A stretch of 64,000 nt of DNA, taken from contig NZ_SZVI01000013.1 of assembly GCF_013416775.1 (NCBI RefSeq), positions 806,001 through 870,000 of the forward strand, read 5' to 3'. The position numbers were made by a program, and so were the translations under genes. Source of the DNA: Rhodoferax sp. BLA1. GTDB taxonomy: Bacteria; Pseudomonadota; Gammaproteobacteria; Burkholderiales; Burkholderiaceae_C. The stretch's first letter is position 1. The number at the start of each line of letters is the position of its first letter. This document shows, one piece after another, positions 31,106-40,847 of the stretch. The notes beneath the pieces were generated by a model that saw only the letters and a program-made list of their open reading frames with translations, was not told the DNA's origin and searched no databases.

Positions 31106-31244
31106 AGGACTTGAAATGTTGCTTCTGTGAAAAACCCCCATTATCGACGCTAGCGCAGCCACAGTCACCGTGTCCGTGCGACAATCGCCGCTGTTTCAGG
31201 ACTTCAGTTACCTGAGACGTCAGCACCTTGCTGGGAGTTTCATC

Positions 31245-31286
31245 ATGTGTGAGGCTCCGTTTTTGATCCCATCTGCCTTTGACTGA
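31245..31286 (+). CDS. Possible 13-residue leader peptide upstream of rhlE
   Basis: A short frame (MCEAPFLIPSAFD, then TGA) starts at ATG 31245 with GGGAG seven bases upstream, a better ribosome-binding site than rhlE itself has. It ends 64 bases before the rhlE ATG. A 12-bp palindrome TTGTCGCGACAA (31288-31299) follows immediately. It could act in translational control of the helicase mRNA, but conservation is unknown and it may be chance. Confidence 0.35.
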   Translation: MCEAPFLIPSAFD

Positions 31287-31350
31287 ATTGTCGCGACAAC
31301 GCGCCAAAACGGGCTGATGTCCTGGCACCCTGGATGGGGTGCACCTCACC

Positions 31351-33153
31351 ATGAAATTTGAAGAACTCAATCTGGCCCCGGCCATCATCAAAGCTGTGCT
31401 CGAGCAAGGCTATGAAAACCCCACACCGATTCAGGCCCAGGCGATACCGCTGGTGCTCGAAGGGCACGACCTGCTGGGTGGTGCCCAGACCGGCACCGGC
31501 AAAACCGCGGCGTTTGTGCTGCCGATGCTCAACAAGCTCTGCGCACAGGAAGCCCCTCGCAACAAGTTTGGTGGTATCGGCATCCGCGCCCTGGTGCTGA
31601 CCCCCACCCGCGAACTGGCGGCCCAGGTCGAAGAGTCCGTGCAAACTTACGGCAAATACCTGGAGATCACTTCAGCCGCCGTGTTTGGCGGTGTCGGCAT
31701 GAACCCCCAGATCAGCCGCATGAAAAAAGGCGTGGACGTGCTGGTGGCCACCCCCGGGCGGCTGCTCGACCTGATGCAACAAGGCATGCTCGACCTCGGC
31801 CAGGTGCAGATCCTGGTGCTCGACGAAGCCGACCGCATGCTCGACATGGGTTTCATCCATGACGTCAAAAAAGTGCTGGCAGCGGTGCCCAAAGAAAAGC
31901 AAAGCCTGTTGTTCTCAGCCACCTTCAGCGACGAAATCCGTGAACTCGCCGCCACCTTGCTGAAAAACCCGCAAAGTGTGCAAGTCACCCCGCGCAACAC
32001 CACGGTGCAACGCATCACCCAGCTGATCCACCCCGTGGGTCGCGGCAAGAAAAAGGCCTTGCTTGCCCACATCGTGCAAGAACACAACTGGAGCCAAGTG
32101 CTGGTGTTCACCCGTACCAAGTTTGGCGCCAACAATGTGGCCGAGTTCCTCACCAAGAACGGCATCGCCGCCATGGCCTTGCATGGCAACAAGAGCCAGA
32201 CCGCGCGCACCCAGGCGCTGGCTGACTTCAAAAGTGGCGACGTGCGCGCCCTGGTCGCCACCGACATTGCCGCCCGTGGCATCGACATCGACGACCTACC
32301 GCATGTGGTGAACTACGACATCCCCAACGTCTGTGAAGACTATGTGCACCGCATTGGCCGCACCGGTCGTGCTGGCGCCGAAGGCCAGGCGGTCAGCCTG
32401 GTGAGCCTGGACGAGGAAGGCTTCATGCAAGCCATTGAGCGCTTCACCAAACAAGACATTCCGGTGCAGATCATTGCCGAGTTCATGCCCGAACCCGGTG
32501 AAAAAGCCGAACCCATCGCCATGGGCCGCCAGACCATCTGGGGCGGCGCTGGCAAACCCCCGAGCCGCGACGTGATGATGGCTGCCGCCAAGGCCGCCCG
32601 CACCGAGATGCTGACACGCGTGCGTGAAAGCAAGGGCCCAGGCGCCGCCCGCCCCGCCAATGGCGGTGGCAATGGTGGTGCAGGTCGTGGCCGCAGCGGT
32701 GGTGGTGGCCGAGGCCCCCGTCCGGCTGGTGGCGAAGGCCGCCCTGCCAACCCGCGCAACGACGGCAACTTTGATGCCGACGGTGGTGGCCGCAGTGCCG
32801 AACCACGCAGCCATTTGTCCGCCGCTGAACAAGCGGTGCGTGGCCCGGGTCAACGCCCGGCGCGTGGTTACGGTGGTGGCAACGGCGGAGGTTACGGTGG
32901 CCCAGCCCCCGCACCCGCTCGCGGCGCCGGTGGTCAACCCGACCCGATGCGCACCAGCGTCGATATGATGTCTGACCGTGGCCCGCGTCGCAATGGCGGT
33001 GGTTTTGGTGGCGGCAACCGCAATGCCGGCCCGGCAGGCGCTGGCTTTGGCAGTGGCCCGAGCCGCTCGGGCGGCGGCAACCGCTCCGGCAGCCGTGGTG
33101 GCCGCTCAGGTGGTCCTGCTGGCGGCGGTTCACGTGGCCCCAGCAGCCGCTGA
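31351..33153 (+). CDS. rhlE: DEAD-box RNA helicase, RhlE-like, with Gly/Arg-rich tail
   Basis: A 600-residue DEAD-box protein from ATG 31351 ([30 protein letters not shown], the Q motif region). Motif I AQTGTGKT, motif II DEAD ([13 protein letters not shown]), SAT (LFSATFS) and [10 protein letters not shown] are all intact within the first 350 residues. From about residue 425 the protein is a low-complexity Gly/Arg/Ser/Pro tail of roughly 175 residues with RG and GG repeats, which should bind RNA unspecifically and may favour condensates. The ribosome-binding site is weak. Confidence 0.93.
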   Translation: MKFEELNLAPAIIKAVLEQGYENPTPIQAQAIPLVLEGHDLLGGAQTGTGKTAAFVLPMLNKLCAQEAPRNKFGGIGIRALVLTPTRELAAQVEESVQTYGKYLEITSAAVFGGVGMNPQISRMKKGVDVLVATPGRLLDLMQQGMLDLGQVQILVLDEADRMLDMGFIHDVKKVLAAVPKEKQSLLFSATFSDEIRELAATLLKNPQSVQVTPRNTTVQRITQLIHPVGRGKKKALLAHIVQEHNWSQVLVFTRTKFGANNVAEFLTKNGIAAMALHGNKSQTARTQALADFKSGDVRALVATDIAARGIDIDDLPHVVNYDIPNVCEDYVHRIGRTGRAGAEGQAVSLVSLDEEGFMQAIERFTKQDIPVQIIAEFMPEPGEKAEPIAMGRQTIWGGAGKPPSRDVMMAAAKAARTEMLTRVRESKGPGAARPANGGGNGGAGRGRSGGGGRGPRPAGGEGRPANPRNDGNFDADGGGRSAEPRSHLSAAEQAVRGPGQRPARGYGGGNGGGYGGPAPAPARGAGGQPDPMRTSVDMMSDRGPRRNGGGFGGGNRNAGPAGAGFGSGPSRSGGGNRSGSRGGRSGGPAGGGSRGPSSR

Positions 33154-33160
33154 GCCACAC

Positions 33161-33192
33161 AACAAAGGGGCTTGAAGCCCCCTTGTTTTTTT
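33161..33192 (+). terminator. Rho-independent terminator after rhlE
   Basis: AACAAAGGGGCT and AGCCCCCTTGTT pair around a TGA loop and run into seven T residues. It begins seven bases after the rhlE stop. Confidence 0.9.
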
Positions 33193-33204
33193 AGCCTTTT
33201 AACA

Positions 33205-33246
33205 CTCTAACCCTTTATCCATAAGGGCCAATAGCTACTTAATCAA
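33205..33246 (-). repeat. Dispersed palindromic repeat, copy between rhlE and the cupin gene
   Basis: On the minus strand it reads GTAGCTATTGGCCCTTAT, then GG, then ATAAAGGGTTAGAG, matching the family consensus with a few changes. It lies in a convergent gap. Confidence 0.75.
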
Positions 33247-33256
33247 TAGCAAACGT

Positions 33257-33280
33257 ACACACCAGCAGCTGCTGGTGTGT
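33257..33280. terminator. 24-bp perfect palindrome after the cupin gene
   Basis: ACACACCAGCAG is followed directly by its reverse complement CTGCTGGTGTGT, with no loop. It starts six bases beyond the cupin stop codon on the minus strand. No T-run follows, so it may act as an mRNA 3' stabiliser or weak terminator. Confidence 0.45.
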
Positions 33281-33285
33281 TGGCT

Positions 33286-33669
33286 TCAGCTGCGCACAAA
33301 CAGGGTCACCAGCTCGTCAGGTCCAACCTGGCGGCTCCAGTGGCCGTGGACGCTGGCATCAAAGCTTTGGCCTTCGGGCACCACGTCGGCTGAGTAAAAG
33401 TGCTCACCTGCCTTGAAAAGGCGCGAGCTGCCGTCCTGCAGGAAAATTTCCATCTGGCCACCCAGAATAAACACCCACTGCGGGTCGGTGGTGCAATGCA
33501 TGCCACTGACAAAACCCACCGGGCTGTGGCGCAGTTGCATCCCGCCAGAGGGCATCAGGGCCGACAAAGCCACCTGAGGCTTGACGGGGTCCAGCGTGAC
33601 GGTTTCCTCGCGGAAACGGGCGCGGCCATCGGTATCGGTGAACAAAACGACTTTGGTAAACGCAGGCAT
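33286..33669 (-). CDS. Small cupin-like protein
   Basis: A 127-residue single-domain protein with a cupin pattern: GGMQLRHSPVGFVSGMHCTTDPQWVFILGGQMEIFLQDGSSRLFKAGEHFYSADV. The GxMEI-strand and GEHF motif resemble the second cupin motif, although the full set of metal-binding His residues is incomplete. No signal peptide. Substrate and function cannot be inferred from neighbours (rhlE and gloA, both on the other strand). Confidence 0.75.
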   Translation of the reverse strand: MPAFTKVVLFTDTDGRARFREETVTLDPVKPQVALSALMPSGGMQLRHSPVGFVSGMHCTTDPQWVFILGGQMEIFLQDGSSRLFKAGEHFYSADVVPEGQSFDASVHGHWSRQVGPDELVTLFVRS

Positions 33670-33807
33670 GATCTACTCGGGTTGGTTGACAATAGGCGCC
33701 ATTATTCCCCAACCATGGCCTGAAAACGGCCCAAGACCCTGGTCTGCTAATGCGATGTAGCCAAGTCTTGATCTCACCCCTTGTTTCAATTTTTTTGAGC
33801 TTCCACC

Positions 33808-34221
33808 ATGCGAATTCTTCACACCATGCTGCGCGTCGGCAACCTGCAACGCGCGATCGACTTCTACACCCAGGTGCTGGGCATGACCCTGCTGCGCCAG
33901 TCGGACAACCCCGAGTACAAATACAGCCTGGCCTTCCTCGGCTTCGAGGGCGGTAACCCCGGCCAGGCCGAGATCGAGCTGACCTACAACTGGGGGGTGG
34001 ACAGTTACGACCTGGGCAGTGCTTTTGGCCACATCGCGCTGGGGGTGCCAGACGCCAAGGCCGCCTGCGACAAGATCCGCGCGGCCGGTGGCAAGATCAC
34101 GCGTGAGGCCGGCCCGGTGCAGGGCGGCACAACGGTGATCGCCTTTGTGGTTGATCCGGACGGCTACAAGATCGAGTTGATCGAGCGCGCCGAAGGCAGC
34201 ACCGGTCTGGGTTTGCGCTGA
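33808..34221 (+). CDS. gloA: Lactoylglutathione lyase (glyoxalase I)
   Basis: Converts the methylglyoxal-glutathione hemithioacetal to S-lactoylglutathione. At 137 residues it matches bacterial nickel-type GloA. Metal ligands His5, Glu57, His75 and Glu123 align with E. coli His5, Glu56, His74 and Glu122. The start [26 protein letters not shown] is canonical. Confidence 0.96.
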   Translation: MRILHTMLRVGNLQRAIDFYTQVLGMTLLRQSDNPEYKYSLAFLGFEGGNPGQAEIELTYNWGVDSYDLGSAFGHIALGVPDAKAACDKIRAAGGKITREAGPVQGGTTVIAFVVDPDGYKIELIERAEGSTGLGLR

Positions 34222-34257
34222 CACCAGCACCGGGCTGGCGCCAGCGTGCGCCAGAAC

Positions 34258-34899
34258 TTATTGGTGCAAGGCCTTGGTTTCCAGCGCCAGGCGGGTGACG
34301 CGGCCCCAGTCGCCCGACTCGGCCACCTGGGCCGGCACCAGCCAGGAGCCGCCCACACACACCACGTTGGACAGCGCCAGGAAGTCGGGCGCGTTTTGCA
34401 GCGTGATGCCACCGGTGGGGCAGAACTTCACGTCAAAAAACGGGCCACCCCAGGCCTTGAGCATGCCCACCCCACCGGCTTGGACGGCGGGGAAAAACTT
34501 GAGCTCAGTGAAGCCATCTTCACTCGCACGCATGATCTCGCTGCCGGTGGCGACGCCGGGCAACAGCGCCAGTTTGGCATCGCGGCAAGCCTGCCCCACC
34601 GCGCTGGTGTAGCCCGGGCTCACCGCAAAACGGGCCCCGGCATTGGCTGCGGCCTGGGCATCAGACGCACTGCGCACCGTGCCAGCACCCACCATGGCCT
34701 CGGGCACCTCACGCGCAATCGCTTCGATACAGGCCAGCGCCTGCGGCGTGCGTAAGGTCACCTCCAGCATACGGATGCCACCGGCCAGAAAAGCACGTGC
34801 CAGCGGCACCGCATGCGCCACATCGTTCAACACAATGACCGGGATCACCGGTGCGTCTTGCATGACCTGCAGGGCGGTCAGAGAGGTAGTTGTGTTCAT
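34258..34899 (-). CDS. eda: 2-dehydro-3-deoxy-phosphogluconate aldolase
   Basis: KDPG aldolase, 213 residues, splits KDPG into pyruvate and glyceraldehyde 3-phosphate, the last step of the Entner-Doudoroff pathway. Catalytic Glu46 (MLEVTLRT) and the Schiff-base Lys134 (ELKFFPA) are present. It lies 96 bases downstream of edd on the same strand and is probably cotranscribed with it. Confidence 0.96.
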   Translation of the reverse strand: MNTTTSLTALQVMQDAPVIPVIVLNDVAHAVPLARAFLAGGIRMLEVTLRTPQALACIEAIAREVPEAMVGAGTVRSASDAQAAANAGARFAVSPGYTSAVGQACRDAKLALLPGVATGSEIMRASEDGFTELKFFPAVQAGGVGMLKAWGGPFFDVKFCPTGGITLQNAPDFLALSNVVCVGGSWLVPAQVAESGDWGRVTRLALETKALHQ

Positions 34900-34995
34900 G
34901 AGAACTTTCTAAAAAATGGAAGAAAAGCACGCCAGGCGAGCACGCCCGGCGGGATCAGAATGACAGGTGGGGGTGGGTAAAGACCGTGCTTGGTA

Positions 34996-36834
34996 TCACA
35001 ACCAGCTGCAGGCGCCCTCTTCGGCGCTGCTGGCGTTGCGCCGCATGCTCGCAAACAACGCGCGGCCCATGCCCACGCCGTTGGCGGCGCGCAGGGCGTC
35101 GGGCATGTGGGCGACCTCACGTGCGGCCCACTCCGCCTCTGGCACCAGCACCTGCAGCGTGCCCGCCGGGGCGTCAAGCCGGATCACATCACCGTCGCGC
35201 ACGCGTGCCAGCGGGCCACCGGCCACCGCCTCGGGCGAGACGTGAATGGCTGCAGGCACCTTGCCGGAGGCACCACTCATGCGCCCGTCGGTCACCAGCG
35301 CCACGCGGAAACCCTTGCCCTGCAACACCGCCAGTGGTGGGGTGAGCTTGTGCAACTCGGGCATGCCGTTGGCCTTGGGGCCCTGCCAGCGCACCACACA
35401 CACCACATCCTGGTTGAGTTCGTTGGCGGCAAAGGCTTTTTGCAGGGCGTCTTGCGAGTCAAATACGCGGCACGGTGCCTCGATCACATGGCGGTCATCG
35501 GGCACGGCCGAGATCTTGATCACGCTGCGGCCCAGGTTGCCGAGCAGCAGTTTCAGGCCACCGCTGGGGCTGAACGGCTCACTGGCCGGGCGCACCACAG
35601 ACTCATCTTTGCTAGCACCGATCTCTTGCCAGATCAGGGCTGGAGACGTTTTTTCCTCAGAAACCGGCGCCGGTGCTGCGGGCACGCGGGTGTACTCGCG
35701 CAACCCACCGGAGCACACGGTCAGCACATCGGCATGCATGAAACCACCGTCGAGCAACTCACGGATCACAAAACCCGGGCCGCCAGCGGCCTGGAACTGG
35801 TTCACATCGGCGCTGCCATTGGGGTAGACACGCGTCAGCAGCGGCACCACGTCGGACAAGGCCGAAAAATCGTCCCAGTCGATCACAATGCCAGCCGCCC
35901 GCGCCACCGCCACCCAGTGGATCAGGTGGTTGGTCGAGCCACCGGTGGCCAACAAGGCCACCATGGCGTTGACGATACAGCGCTCGTCCACCACCAGGCC
36001 AATCGGCGGGCACTTGTCATCCGCACTGCCCAGCACGGTGCGCAAGGCTTCACGCGTGAGTTCGTCGCGGATGCTGGCGCCCGGGTTGATGAAGGCGGTG
36101 CCCGGCACATGCAGGCCCATGGCTTCAAGCAGCATCTGGTTGCTGTTGGCGGTGCCGTAAAAAGTGCAGGTGCCCTCGCCGTGGTAGGCGGCAGATTCAG
36201 CCGCCAGCAATTCGGGGCGACCGACCAGGCCTTGGGCGGCTTTTTCACGCACCTTGGATTTGTCGTTGTTGGACAGGCCGGTGGTCATGGGCCCGGCGGG
36301 CACAAACACCGTCGGCACATGGCCAAATTGCAGCGCGCCGATCAGCAGGCCCGGCACGATCTTGTCACACACCCCCAGCATCAGCGCCCCGGCAAACACA
36401 TCGTGGCTCAGCGCCACCGCCGTGCCCATGGCGATCACGTCGCGCGAGAACAGGCTCAGCTCCATGCCCGGCTGGCCCTGGGTGACACCATCACACATGG
36501 CCGGCACGCCACCGGCGACCTGGGCGGTGGCGCCATGCAGTCGGGCCTCGGCCTTGATCAGATCCGGGTAATGACCCAGCGGGGTGTGGGCCGACAACAT
36601 GTCGTTGTAGGCGGTGACGATACCAATGTTGGGCGCTTTCTCGGCCACCACACGCAGCTTGTCGTTGCCCGGCATGCCGGCAAACGCATGTGCCACATTG
36701 GCGCAACCCATGCGCTGGGCACCCGGCGGGCGTTGTCCGTCAGCCTGCACCTGCTTCAGATAGGCGCTGCGTGTGGGTTGGCTGCGCTGGATGATGCGCT
36801 GGGTGACGGCGTCAACGGTGGTATTGAGTTTCAT
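34996..36834 (-). CDS. edd: Phosphogluconate dehydratase
   Basis: Dehydrates 6-phosphogluconate to KDPG; 612 residues, a member of the IlvD/Edd iron-sulfur dehydratase family. Signatures include [25 protein letters not shown] near residue 75, [34 protein letters not shown] near residue 117, and [20 protein letters not shown] near residue 520. Its cysteine ligands are in these motifs. The ATG at 36834 lacks a strong Shine-Dalgarno. A HexR-like box lies just upstream. Confidence 0.96.
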   Translation of the reverse strand: MKLNTTVDAVTQRIIQRSQPTRSAYLKQVQADGQRPPGAQRMGCANVAHAFAGMPGNDKLRVVAEKAPNIGIVTAYNDMLSAHTPLGHYPDLIKAEARLHGATAQVAGGVPAMCDGVTQGQPGMELSLFSRDVIAMGTAVALSHDVFAGALMLGVCDKIVPGLLIGALQFGHVPTVFVPAGPMTTGLSNNDKSKVREKAAQGLVGRPELLAAESAAYHGEGTCTFYGTANSNQMLLEAMGLHVPGTAFINPGASIRDELTREALRTVLGSADDKCPPIGLVVDERCIVNAMVALLATGGSTNHLIHWVAVARAAGIVIDWDDFSALSDVVPLLTRVYPNGSADVNQFQAAGGPGFVIRELLDGGFMHADVLTVCSGGLREYTRVPAAPAPVSEEKTSPALIWQEIGASKDESVVRPASEPFSPSGGLKLLLGNLGRSVIKISAVPDDRHVIEAPCRVFDSQDALQKAFAANELNQDVVCVVRWQGPKANGMPELHKLTPPLAVLQGKGFRVALVTDGRMSGASGKVPAAIHVSPEAVAGGPLARVRDGDVIRLDAPAGTLQVLVPEAEWAAREVAHMPDALRAANGVGMGRALFASMRRNASSAEEGACSWL

Positions 36835-36850
36835 GGTGATTGAAAAAATT

Positions 36851-36865
36851 GGTAACTAAATTACA
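36851..36865 (-). promoter_or_regulatory. HexR-like operator upstream of edd
   Basis: On the minus strand TGTAATTTAGTTACC agrees at 13 of 15 positions with the HexR consensus TGTARTWWWAYTACA. It ends 17 bases before the edd ATG. HexR is the KDPG-responsive repressor of central carbon genes in many proteobacteria; its presence in this organism is assumed, not seen. Confidence 0.55.
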
Positions 36866-36993
36866 TACGCAATGGTAACCCAGTCTGATCTCTGGCAACG
36901 TCCGTCCGGGTACCTGGCCGGTACAGTTGAATACCAGACAGTGCCACACATTGACTGATGCATCAACCCCGATGGCCTCTTTATACTGAGCCC

Positions 36994-37647
36994 ATGACCA
37001 CATTAGCTGACCTGCGCAAGAGTTACGAACGTGCCGAACTCAACGAAGACGCATCCCACGCCGCCCCCCTCAGACAATTCGAACAATGGCTGCAAGAAGC
37101 CATACACGCCGAGGTGCCTGAACCCAATGCGATGACGCTGGCCACCGTAAGCAGTGATCTGCGCCCAAGCACCCGCGTGGTGCTGATCAAGGGTTATGAC
37201 GAACGCGGCATCGTCTGGTACACCAATTTTGAGTCCCGTAAAGGACAGGAGCTGGCGGGCAACCCCTATGCCGCGCTGCAGTTCCACTGGGTCGAGCTCG
37301 AGCGCGTAGTGCGCATCGAAGGCATCGTGGAAAAAGTCAGTGAAACCGAGAGTGACACCTACTTCAACAGCCGCCCACTTGACAGCCGCATTGGCGCCTG
37401 GGCCAGCCCGCAAAGCCAGGTGATCAGCGGGCGCGGGGTGTTGGTGGCCAACGCGGCCAGGTATGGCGCCCAGTTTTTGCTGCAACCACCCCGGCCACCC
37501 CATTGGGGCGGTTACCGCCTGAAACCCGAGCGCTGGGAGTTTTGGCAAGGGCGCAAGAGTCGTTTGCACGATAGACTCCGTTACAGCCTACAGCCCTTAT
37601 CTGACAAGGGCTCAGCACTATGGATTCGAGAGCGTCTGGCACCCTGA
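36994..37647 (+). CDS. pdxH: Pyridoxamine/pyridoxine 5'-phosphate oxidase
   Basis: Makes pyridoxal 5'-phosphate with FMN and oxygen; 217 residues from ATG 36994 ([20 protein letters not shown]). Signatures include [60 protein letters not shown] and the C-terminal RLAP. Between the conserved RLHDRLRY and the terminal strand the protein has about six more residues than E. coli PdxH, and these are encoded by a copy of the dispersed palindromic repeat. An in-frame ATG at 36958 is not conserved. Confidence 0.95.
   Translation: MTTLADLRKSYERAELNEDASHAAPLRQFEQWLQEAIHAEVPEPNAMTLATVSSDLRPSTRVVLIKGYDERGIVWYTNFESRKGQELAGNPYAALQFHWVELERVVRIEGIVEKVSETESDTYFNSRPLDSRIGAWASPQSQVISGRGVLVANAARYGAQFLLQPPRPPHWGGYRLKPERWEFWQGRKSRLHDRLRYSLQPLSDKGSALWIRERLAP
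37592..37612 (+). repeat. Dispersed palindromic repeat core inside pdxH
   Basis: AGCCCTTAT, then a short loop, then ACAAGGGCT with a preceding CCTAC matches the core of the repeat family. It is translated in frame as the residues around QPLSDKGSA near the PdxH C-terminus. Confidence 0.65.
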
Positions 37648-38228
37648 ACTCTGGTTCTATCAGCGTCTGGAGAGTGCCGCTGTGCGCCTTGCTGGTGTCG
37701 CTGTTGTTACATGCGCTGCTGCTCTGGCCAGCCAACAAGGCTTGGCTGCCATCCTGGCTGCGTGGCCAGCAGGACCAGCGGGTGATTCTGCGGGTGCTGC
37801 GCCCGACCCCAGTCTCACAACTCACGCTGCGCCAACCGCCCCAGCAGACGTCCGCGCCCGCACCGCCGACACCCCAGACTGCCGAGCCAGAGGCATCGGA
37901 CTCCACGTCGCAGCCCTCACCCGCCGCAGAGCCGCCCTCAGACAGCGAGAACGGCTACTTGCCCTCGGAGTTTCTCTCCCGCGTTGCGCTGCCTGCCAGC
38001 GAGATCGAGCTGCAAGACATCGTTTCACCCGAAACGGCTGGTCGCCTGCAGCTGCTGCTGTGGATCAACCAAACGGGCGAAGTCACCCAGGTGGACGTGG
38101 AAGTGAGCGAAGCGCCGGACTGGTTTACCCAACAGGTCACCCAGCGGTTCAAACAGGCCGTGTTTGAACCGGGGCTCAGAGCTGGCAGAGCCGTGGCCAG
38201 CCTGATGCGCATCGAGGTGCTGTTCTGA
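37620..38228 (+). CDS. TonB-like energy-transducer or periplasm-spanning protein
   Basis: A 202-residue protein with one N-terminal membrane anchor (about residues 19-40), a Pro/Ser/Ala/Gln-rich linker (about 60-108) and a C-terminal TonB-like domain ([59 protein letters not shown]). This is the layout of TonB, but no exbBD genes or TonB-dependent receptor are near, so the partner is unknown. The ATG overlaps the end of pdxH by 28 bases, suggesting translational coupling; a later start cannot be excluded. Confidence 0.7.
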   Translation: MDSRASGTLNSGSISVWRVPLCALLVSLLLHALLLWPANKAWLPSWLRGQQDQRVILRVLRPTPVSQLTLRQPPQQTSAPAPPTPQTAEPEASDSTSQPSPAAEPPSDSENGYLPSEFLSRVALPASEIELQDIVSPETAGRLQLLLWINQTGEVTQVDVEVSEAPDWFTQQVTQRFKQAVFEPGLRAGRAVASLMRIEVLF

Positions 38229-38264
38229 GGACCACAGCGCCTGCGCCCGGCCTGTCACCACCGC

Positions 38265-39998
38265 TTAGAAACTCTCCCACTCGTCATTACCAGCCTTGCC
38301 GCCACTGTCATGGGGCAGGCTGGCCGGTTTGGGTGCGGGCTGGGTCACCAGCTTAGCGGCCTGCTTGGTGCTGGCTGCCGCCGGTTTGGGGGCGTTGTGA
38401 CGGGTGGCTGCGCTGCTGCGTGCTGCGGGGGCGGCGATGCCCCCCTCTTTGCCGTCTCCCAGTTTGAACACCGCCACCGTCTGCACCAGATCTTGTGCTT
38501 GTGACTTGAGGCTGGAAGCGGCTGCGGCCATTTCTTCCACCAGTGCGGCGTTTTGCTGGGTGGCGTGGTCCATCTGTGTCACTGCCTCACCGACTTGGCT
38601 AACCCCCTGGCTTTGTTCGGTGCTGGCGGCGCTGATCTCGCCCATGATGTCGGTCACCCGTTTGATGGAGTTGACCACCTCGGTCATCGTGGTGCCGGCT
38701 TGATCCACCAGGTCAGTACCTTGTTCAACCCTTTCCACGCTGTTGTTGATCAGGGTTTTGATTTCTTTGGCGGCTTCGGCGCTGCGGCCAGCCAGGCTGC
38801 GTACCTCTGATGCCACCACGGCAAAACCACGGCCTTGTTCCCCGGCCCGGGCGGCTTCGACAGCAGCGTTCAAAGCCAGGATATTGGTCTGGAAGGCAAT
38901 GCCATCGATCACGCTGATGATGTCGCTGATCTTTCTTGAGGCTTCGTTGATGCCTTTCATGGTGTCAACCACCTGGGCAACCACCTCACCGCCTTGCACC
39001 GCGACTGTCGAGGCACTCAGGGCCAACTGGTTGGCTTGGCGAGCGTTGTCGGCGTTTTGTTTGACGGTGGAGGACAGTTCTTCCATGGAGGCAGCGGTTT
39101 CCTCCAAAGCACTGGCTTGGGACTCGGTGCGGCTGGAGAGGTCGTGGTTGCCCTGGGCAATCTCGGAGCTGGCGGTGGCCACCGACTCGGAGCCTTGGCG
39201 CACACGTTGAACCACCCCGACCAGGCTGGCTTGCATTTTGGAGAGGGCTTGTAACAGGTGAGAGATTTCGTCTTTACCGTCCTGCGGCAAGGTCTGGCTC
39301 AGATCACCCTCACCAATACGCTCAGCAGCGCTGCTGGCCAGCGTGATGCCTTTGGCAATACCGCGCGAGATGCTCCAGCTGGCAAACACCGCGATGCCAA
39401 CGCACAAGGCCAGCAGCGCACCACCCACCAAGTAGAGCTGGTTGAAAATGGCCTCAATGTCATCTTGTGTTTGGCTGACGCTGGCGATCTGGCCATCCAC
39501 CAAAATCTGGGTAACGCGAATGTAATCTGCAGTGGCCGGGACAAACTTCTCACGCACCAGCGCCTGGGCACCTGCATCGTCGCCCGCAGCCTTCAAGGTG
39601 TTGGACTGGTCGCGCGCCGCCAGCCATGACTTGCGAACCTCAGTGACGGCTTGGGCACGTTGGAGTGAGGCGTCGCTTTTGCTCAATTCCAGAAACTTCT
39701 TTTGGATGTCTGAGGTCTCGGCGCTGGTGGCCGCCATGTCGGCTTTGAAAAATTCAAACATGGCTTGCCCGGGCGAATACGCCACAGCCAAAGAACGTGC
39801 AGAGTTCTGACGAACGACGGCCTGCCACTTTTCAGCCAAGTCCAGAAGTTGCGTTTCGGTTTCCATCCGCTCAGTTGCCAGCGACACCTGGTGCATGCGC
39901 CATGCAGTGAAACCCGACAACACCAAAAAAGCCAGTGTGATGGCCGCAAAACCCAAGCTGAGCCGGGTGGATATTTTCAGATTGTTGAACATACTCAT
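38265..39998 (-). CDS. Methyl-accepting chemotaxis protein
   Basis: A 577-residue transmembrane chemoreceptor. A first membrane helix (residues 11-32), a periplasmic four-helix-bundle sensor (about 33-190), a second helix (about 191-212), a HAMP domain and the long cytoplasmic methylated coiled coil are visible. The hairpin tip ([38 protein letters not shown]) is the signalling signature. The C-terminus ends EWESF, a CheR/CheB-tethering pentapeptide, joined by an Ala/Pro/Lys-rich linker. GGGAGA precedes the ATG. It follows cheW in one operon. Confidence 0.95.
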   Translation of the reverse strand: MSMFNNLKISTRLSLGFAAITLAFLVLSGFTAWRMHQVSLATERMETETQLLDLAEKWQAVVRQNSARSLAVAYSPGQAMFEFFKADMAATSAETSDIQKKFLELSKSDASLQRAQAVTEVRKSWLAARDQSNTLKAAGDDAGAQALVREKFVPATADYIRVTQILVDGQIASVSQTQDDIEAIFNQLYLVGGALLALCVGIAVFASWSISRGIAKGITLASSAAERIGEGDLSQTLPQDGKDEISHLLQALSKMQASLVGVVQRVRQGSESVATASSEIAQGNHDLSSRTESQASALEETAASMEELSSTVKQNADNARQANQLALSASTVAVQGGEVVAQVVDTMKGINEASRKISDIISVIDGIAFQTNILALNAAVEAARAGEQGRGFAVVASEVRSLAGRSAEAAKEIKTLINNSVERVEQGTDLVDQAGTTMTEVVNSIKRVTDIMGEISAASTEQSQGVSQVGEAVTQMDHATQQNAALVEEMAAAASSLKSQAQDLVQTVAVFKLGDGKEGGIAAPAARSSAATRHNAPKPAAASTKQAAKLVTQPAPKPASLPHDSGGKAGNDEWESF

Positions 39999-40034
39999 CG
40001 CTGTCTCCCCAAGTTGAAACTGTTGCTCCGGCGC

Positions 40035-40559
40035 TCAGTGCACCAGACTGGACACCAAGCCCAGGTCCGCACTGGACATGAGTTTTTCGATGTCAATCAG
40101 AATCAGCATGCGGTTCTCCAGCGAACCAATGGCCAGCAGGTGGTCGCTGCCAATGGCCGAAGACAACTCGGGCACCGGGCGTAATTGCTCCGGGCTCAGG
40201 GTGATGACATCCGAAACACCATCCACCACCATGCCCACCACCCGGCTGCCAATGTTCAGAACAATCACCACGGTGAAACTGTCGTAGTTGACGGGGTTGA
40301 GCTGAAACTTGATGCGCATATCCACCACCGGCACGATCACACCACGCAGGTTGACCACACCCAAAATATGTTCTGGTGCATTGGCCATGCGGGTGGGGCG
40401 CTCGAACGAGCGAATTTCCTGCACCCGCAAGATGTCGATACCGTACTCTTCCTCGCCCAGCTTAAAAGCCAAAAACTCACTGATGGCAAAGTCTTGGGTG
40501 ACCCGGTTCATGGCCGAGGCAGGTGTTGCCCCATTCTGCACAGCGTCTGTATTTTTCAT
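40035..40559 (-). CDS. cheW: Chemotaxis adaptor CheW
   Basis: A 174-residue CheW-domain protein that links receptors to CheA. The domain runs from FLAFKLGEEEYGIDILRVQEI to the end, with ILGVVNLRGVIVPVVDMR as the characteristic motif. GGAG lies eight bases before the ATG. It is upstream of a chemoreceptor gene, 36 bases apart; no cheA, cheY or flagellar genes are in the window. Confidence 0.95.
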   Translation of the reverse strand: MKNTDAVQNGATPASAMNRVTQDFAISEFLAFKLGEEEYGIDILRVQEIRSFERPTRMANAPEHILGVVNLRGVIVPVVDMRIKFQLNPVNYDSFTVVIVLNIGSRVVGMVVDGVSDVITLSPEQLRPVPELSSAIGSDHLLAIGSLENRMLILIDIEKLMSSADLGLVSSLVH

Positions 40560-40847
40560 GTCTTTAACTCCATCTTTTTAATATCAAACTACAAAATTTG
40601 CCAAAATTATATATTAAATGCCTATTTGTATCTACGTGATTAACCAACTGCCACCAGACGGCTGGTTCAGAGCAAGAGGCTTAGCCAGATGAAGTCATTG
40701 GACAATGAGTGGGGGCCAAGGCGGCCAGTGACAGGGGGCCGCATCAAAGCTTGGCCACAACCAGTGTGAGCGCGCCGCCAAGGCGCGTCAAGCCAAGAAA
40801 CATCGGGACAAACCCGGCCAAAGCGCCGGGCCAGCAGCACAAGCGCC

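Noticed and set aside
32650..33140. GGT/GGC-rich tract that looks like a microsatellite
   Set aside because: It keeps the rhlE reading frame and encodes the Gly/Arg-rich helicase tail, so it is protein low complexity, not a separate repeat locus.
34990..36843. A 617-codon rightward frame over edd
   Set aside because: It is antisense to the clearly recognisable phosphogluconate dehydratase, has low-complexity His/Gly/Gln-rich translation and no known motif; it is a frame shadow of GC-rich coding sequence.
36958..36994. Longer N-terminus for pdxH (and similar upstream in-frame starts for nuoC, nuoB, znuC, znuB, msrA, rpsU)
   Set aside because: The added residues are not found in the families, and most would overlap the preceding gene or lack a ribosome-binding site.
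40560..40847. A hidden gene in the 288-bp gap between cheW and the AEC carrier gene
   Set aside because: The half next to cheW is AT-rich and looks like its promoter region; the other half has only shadow frames without a ribosome-binding site or recognisable protein.
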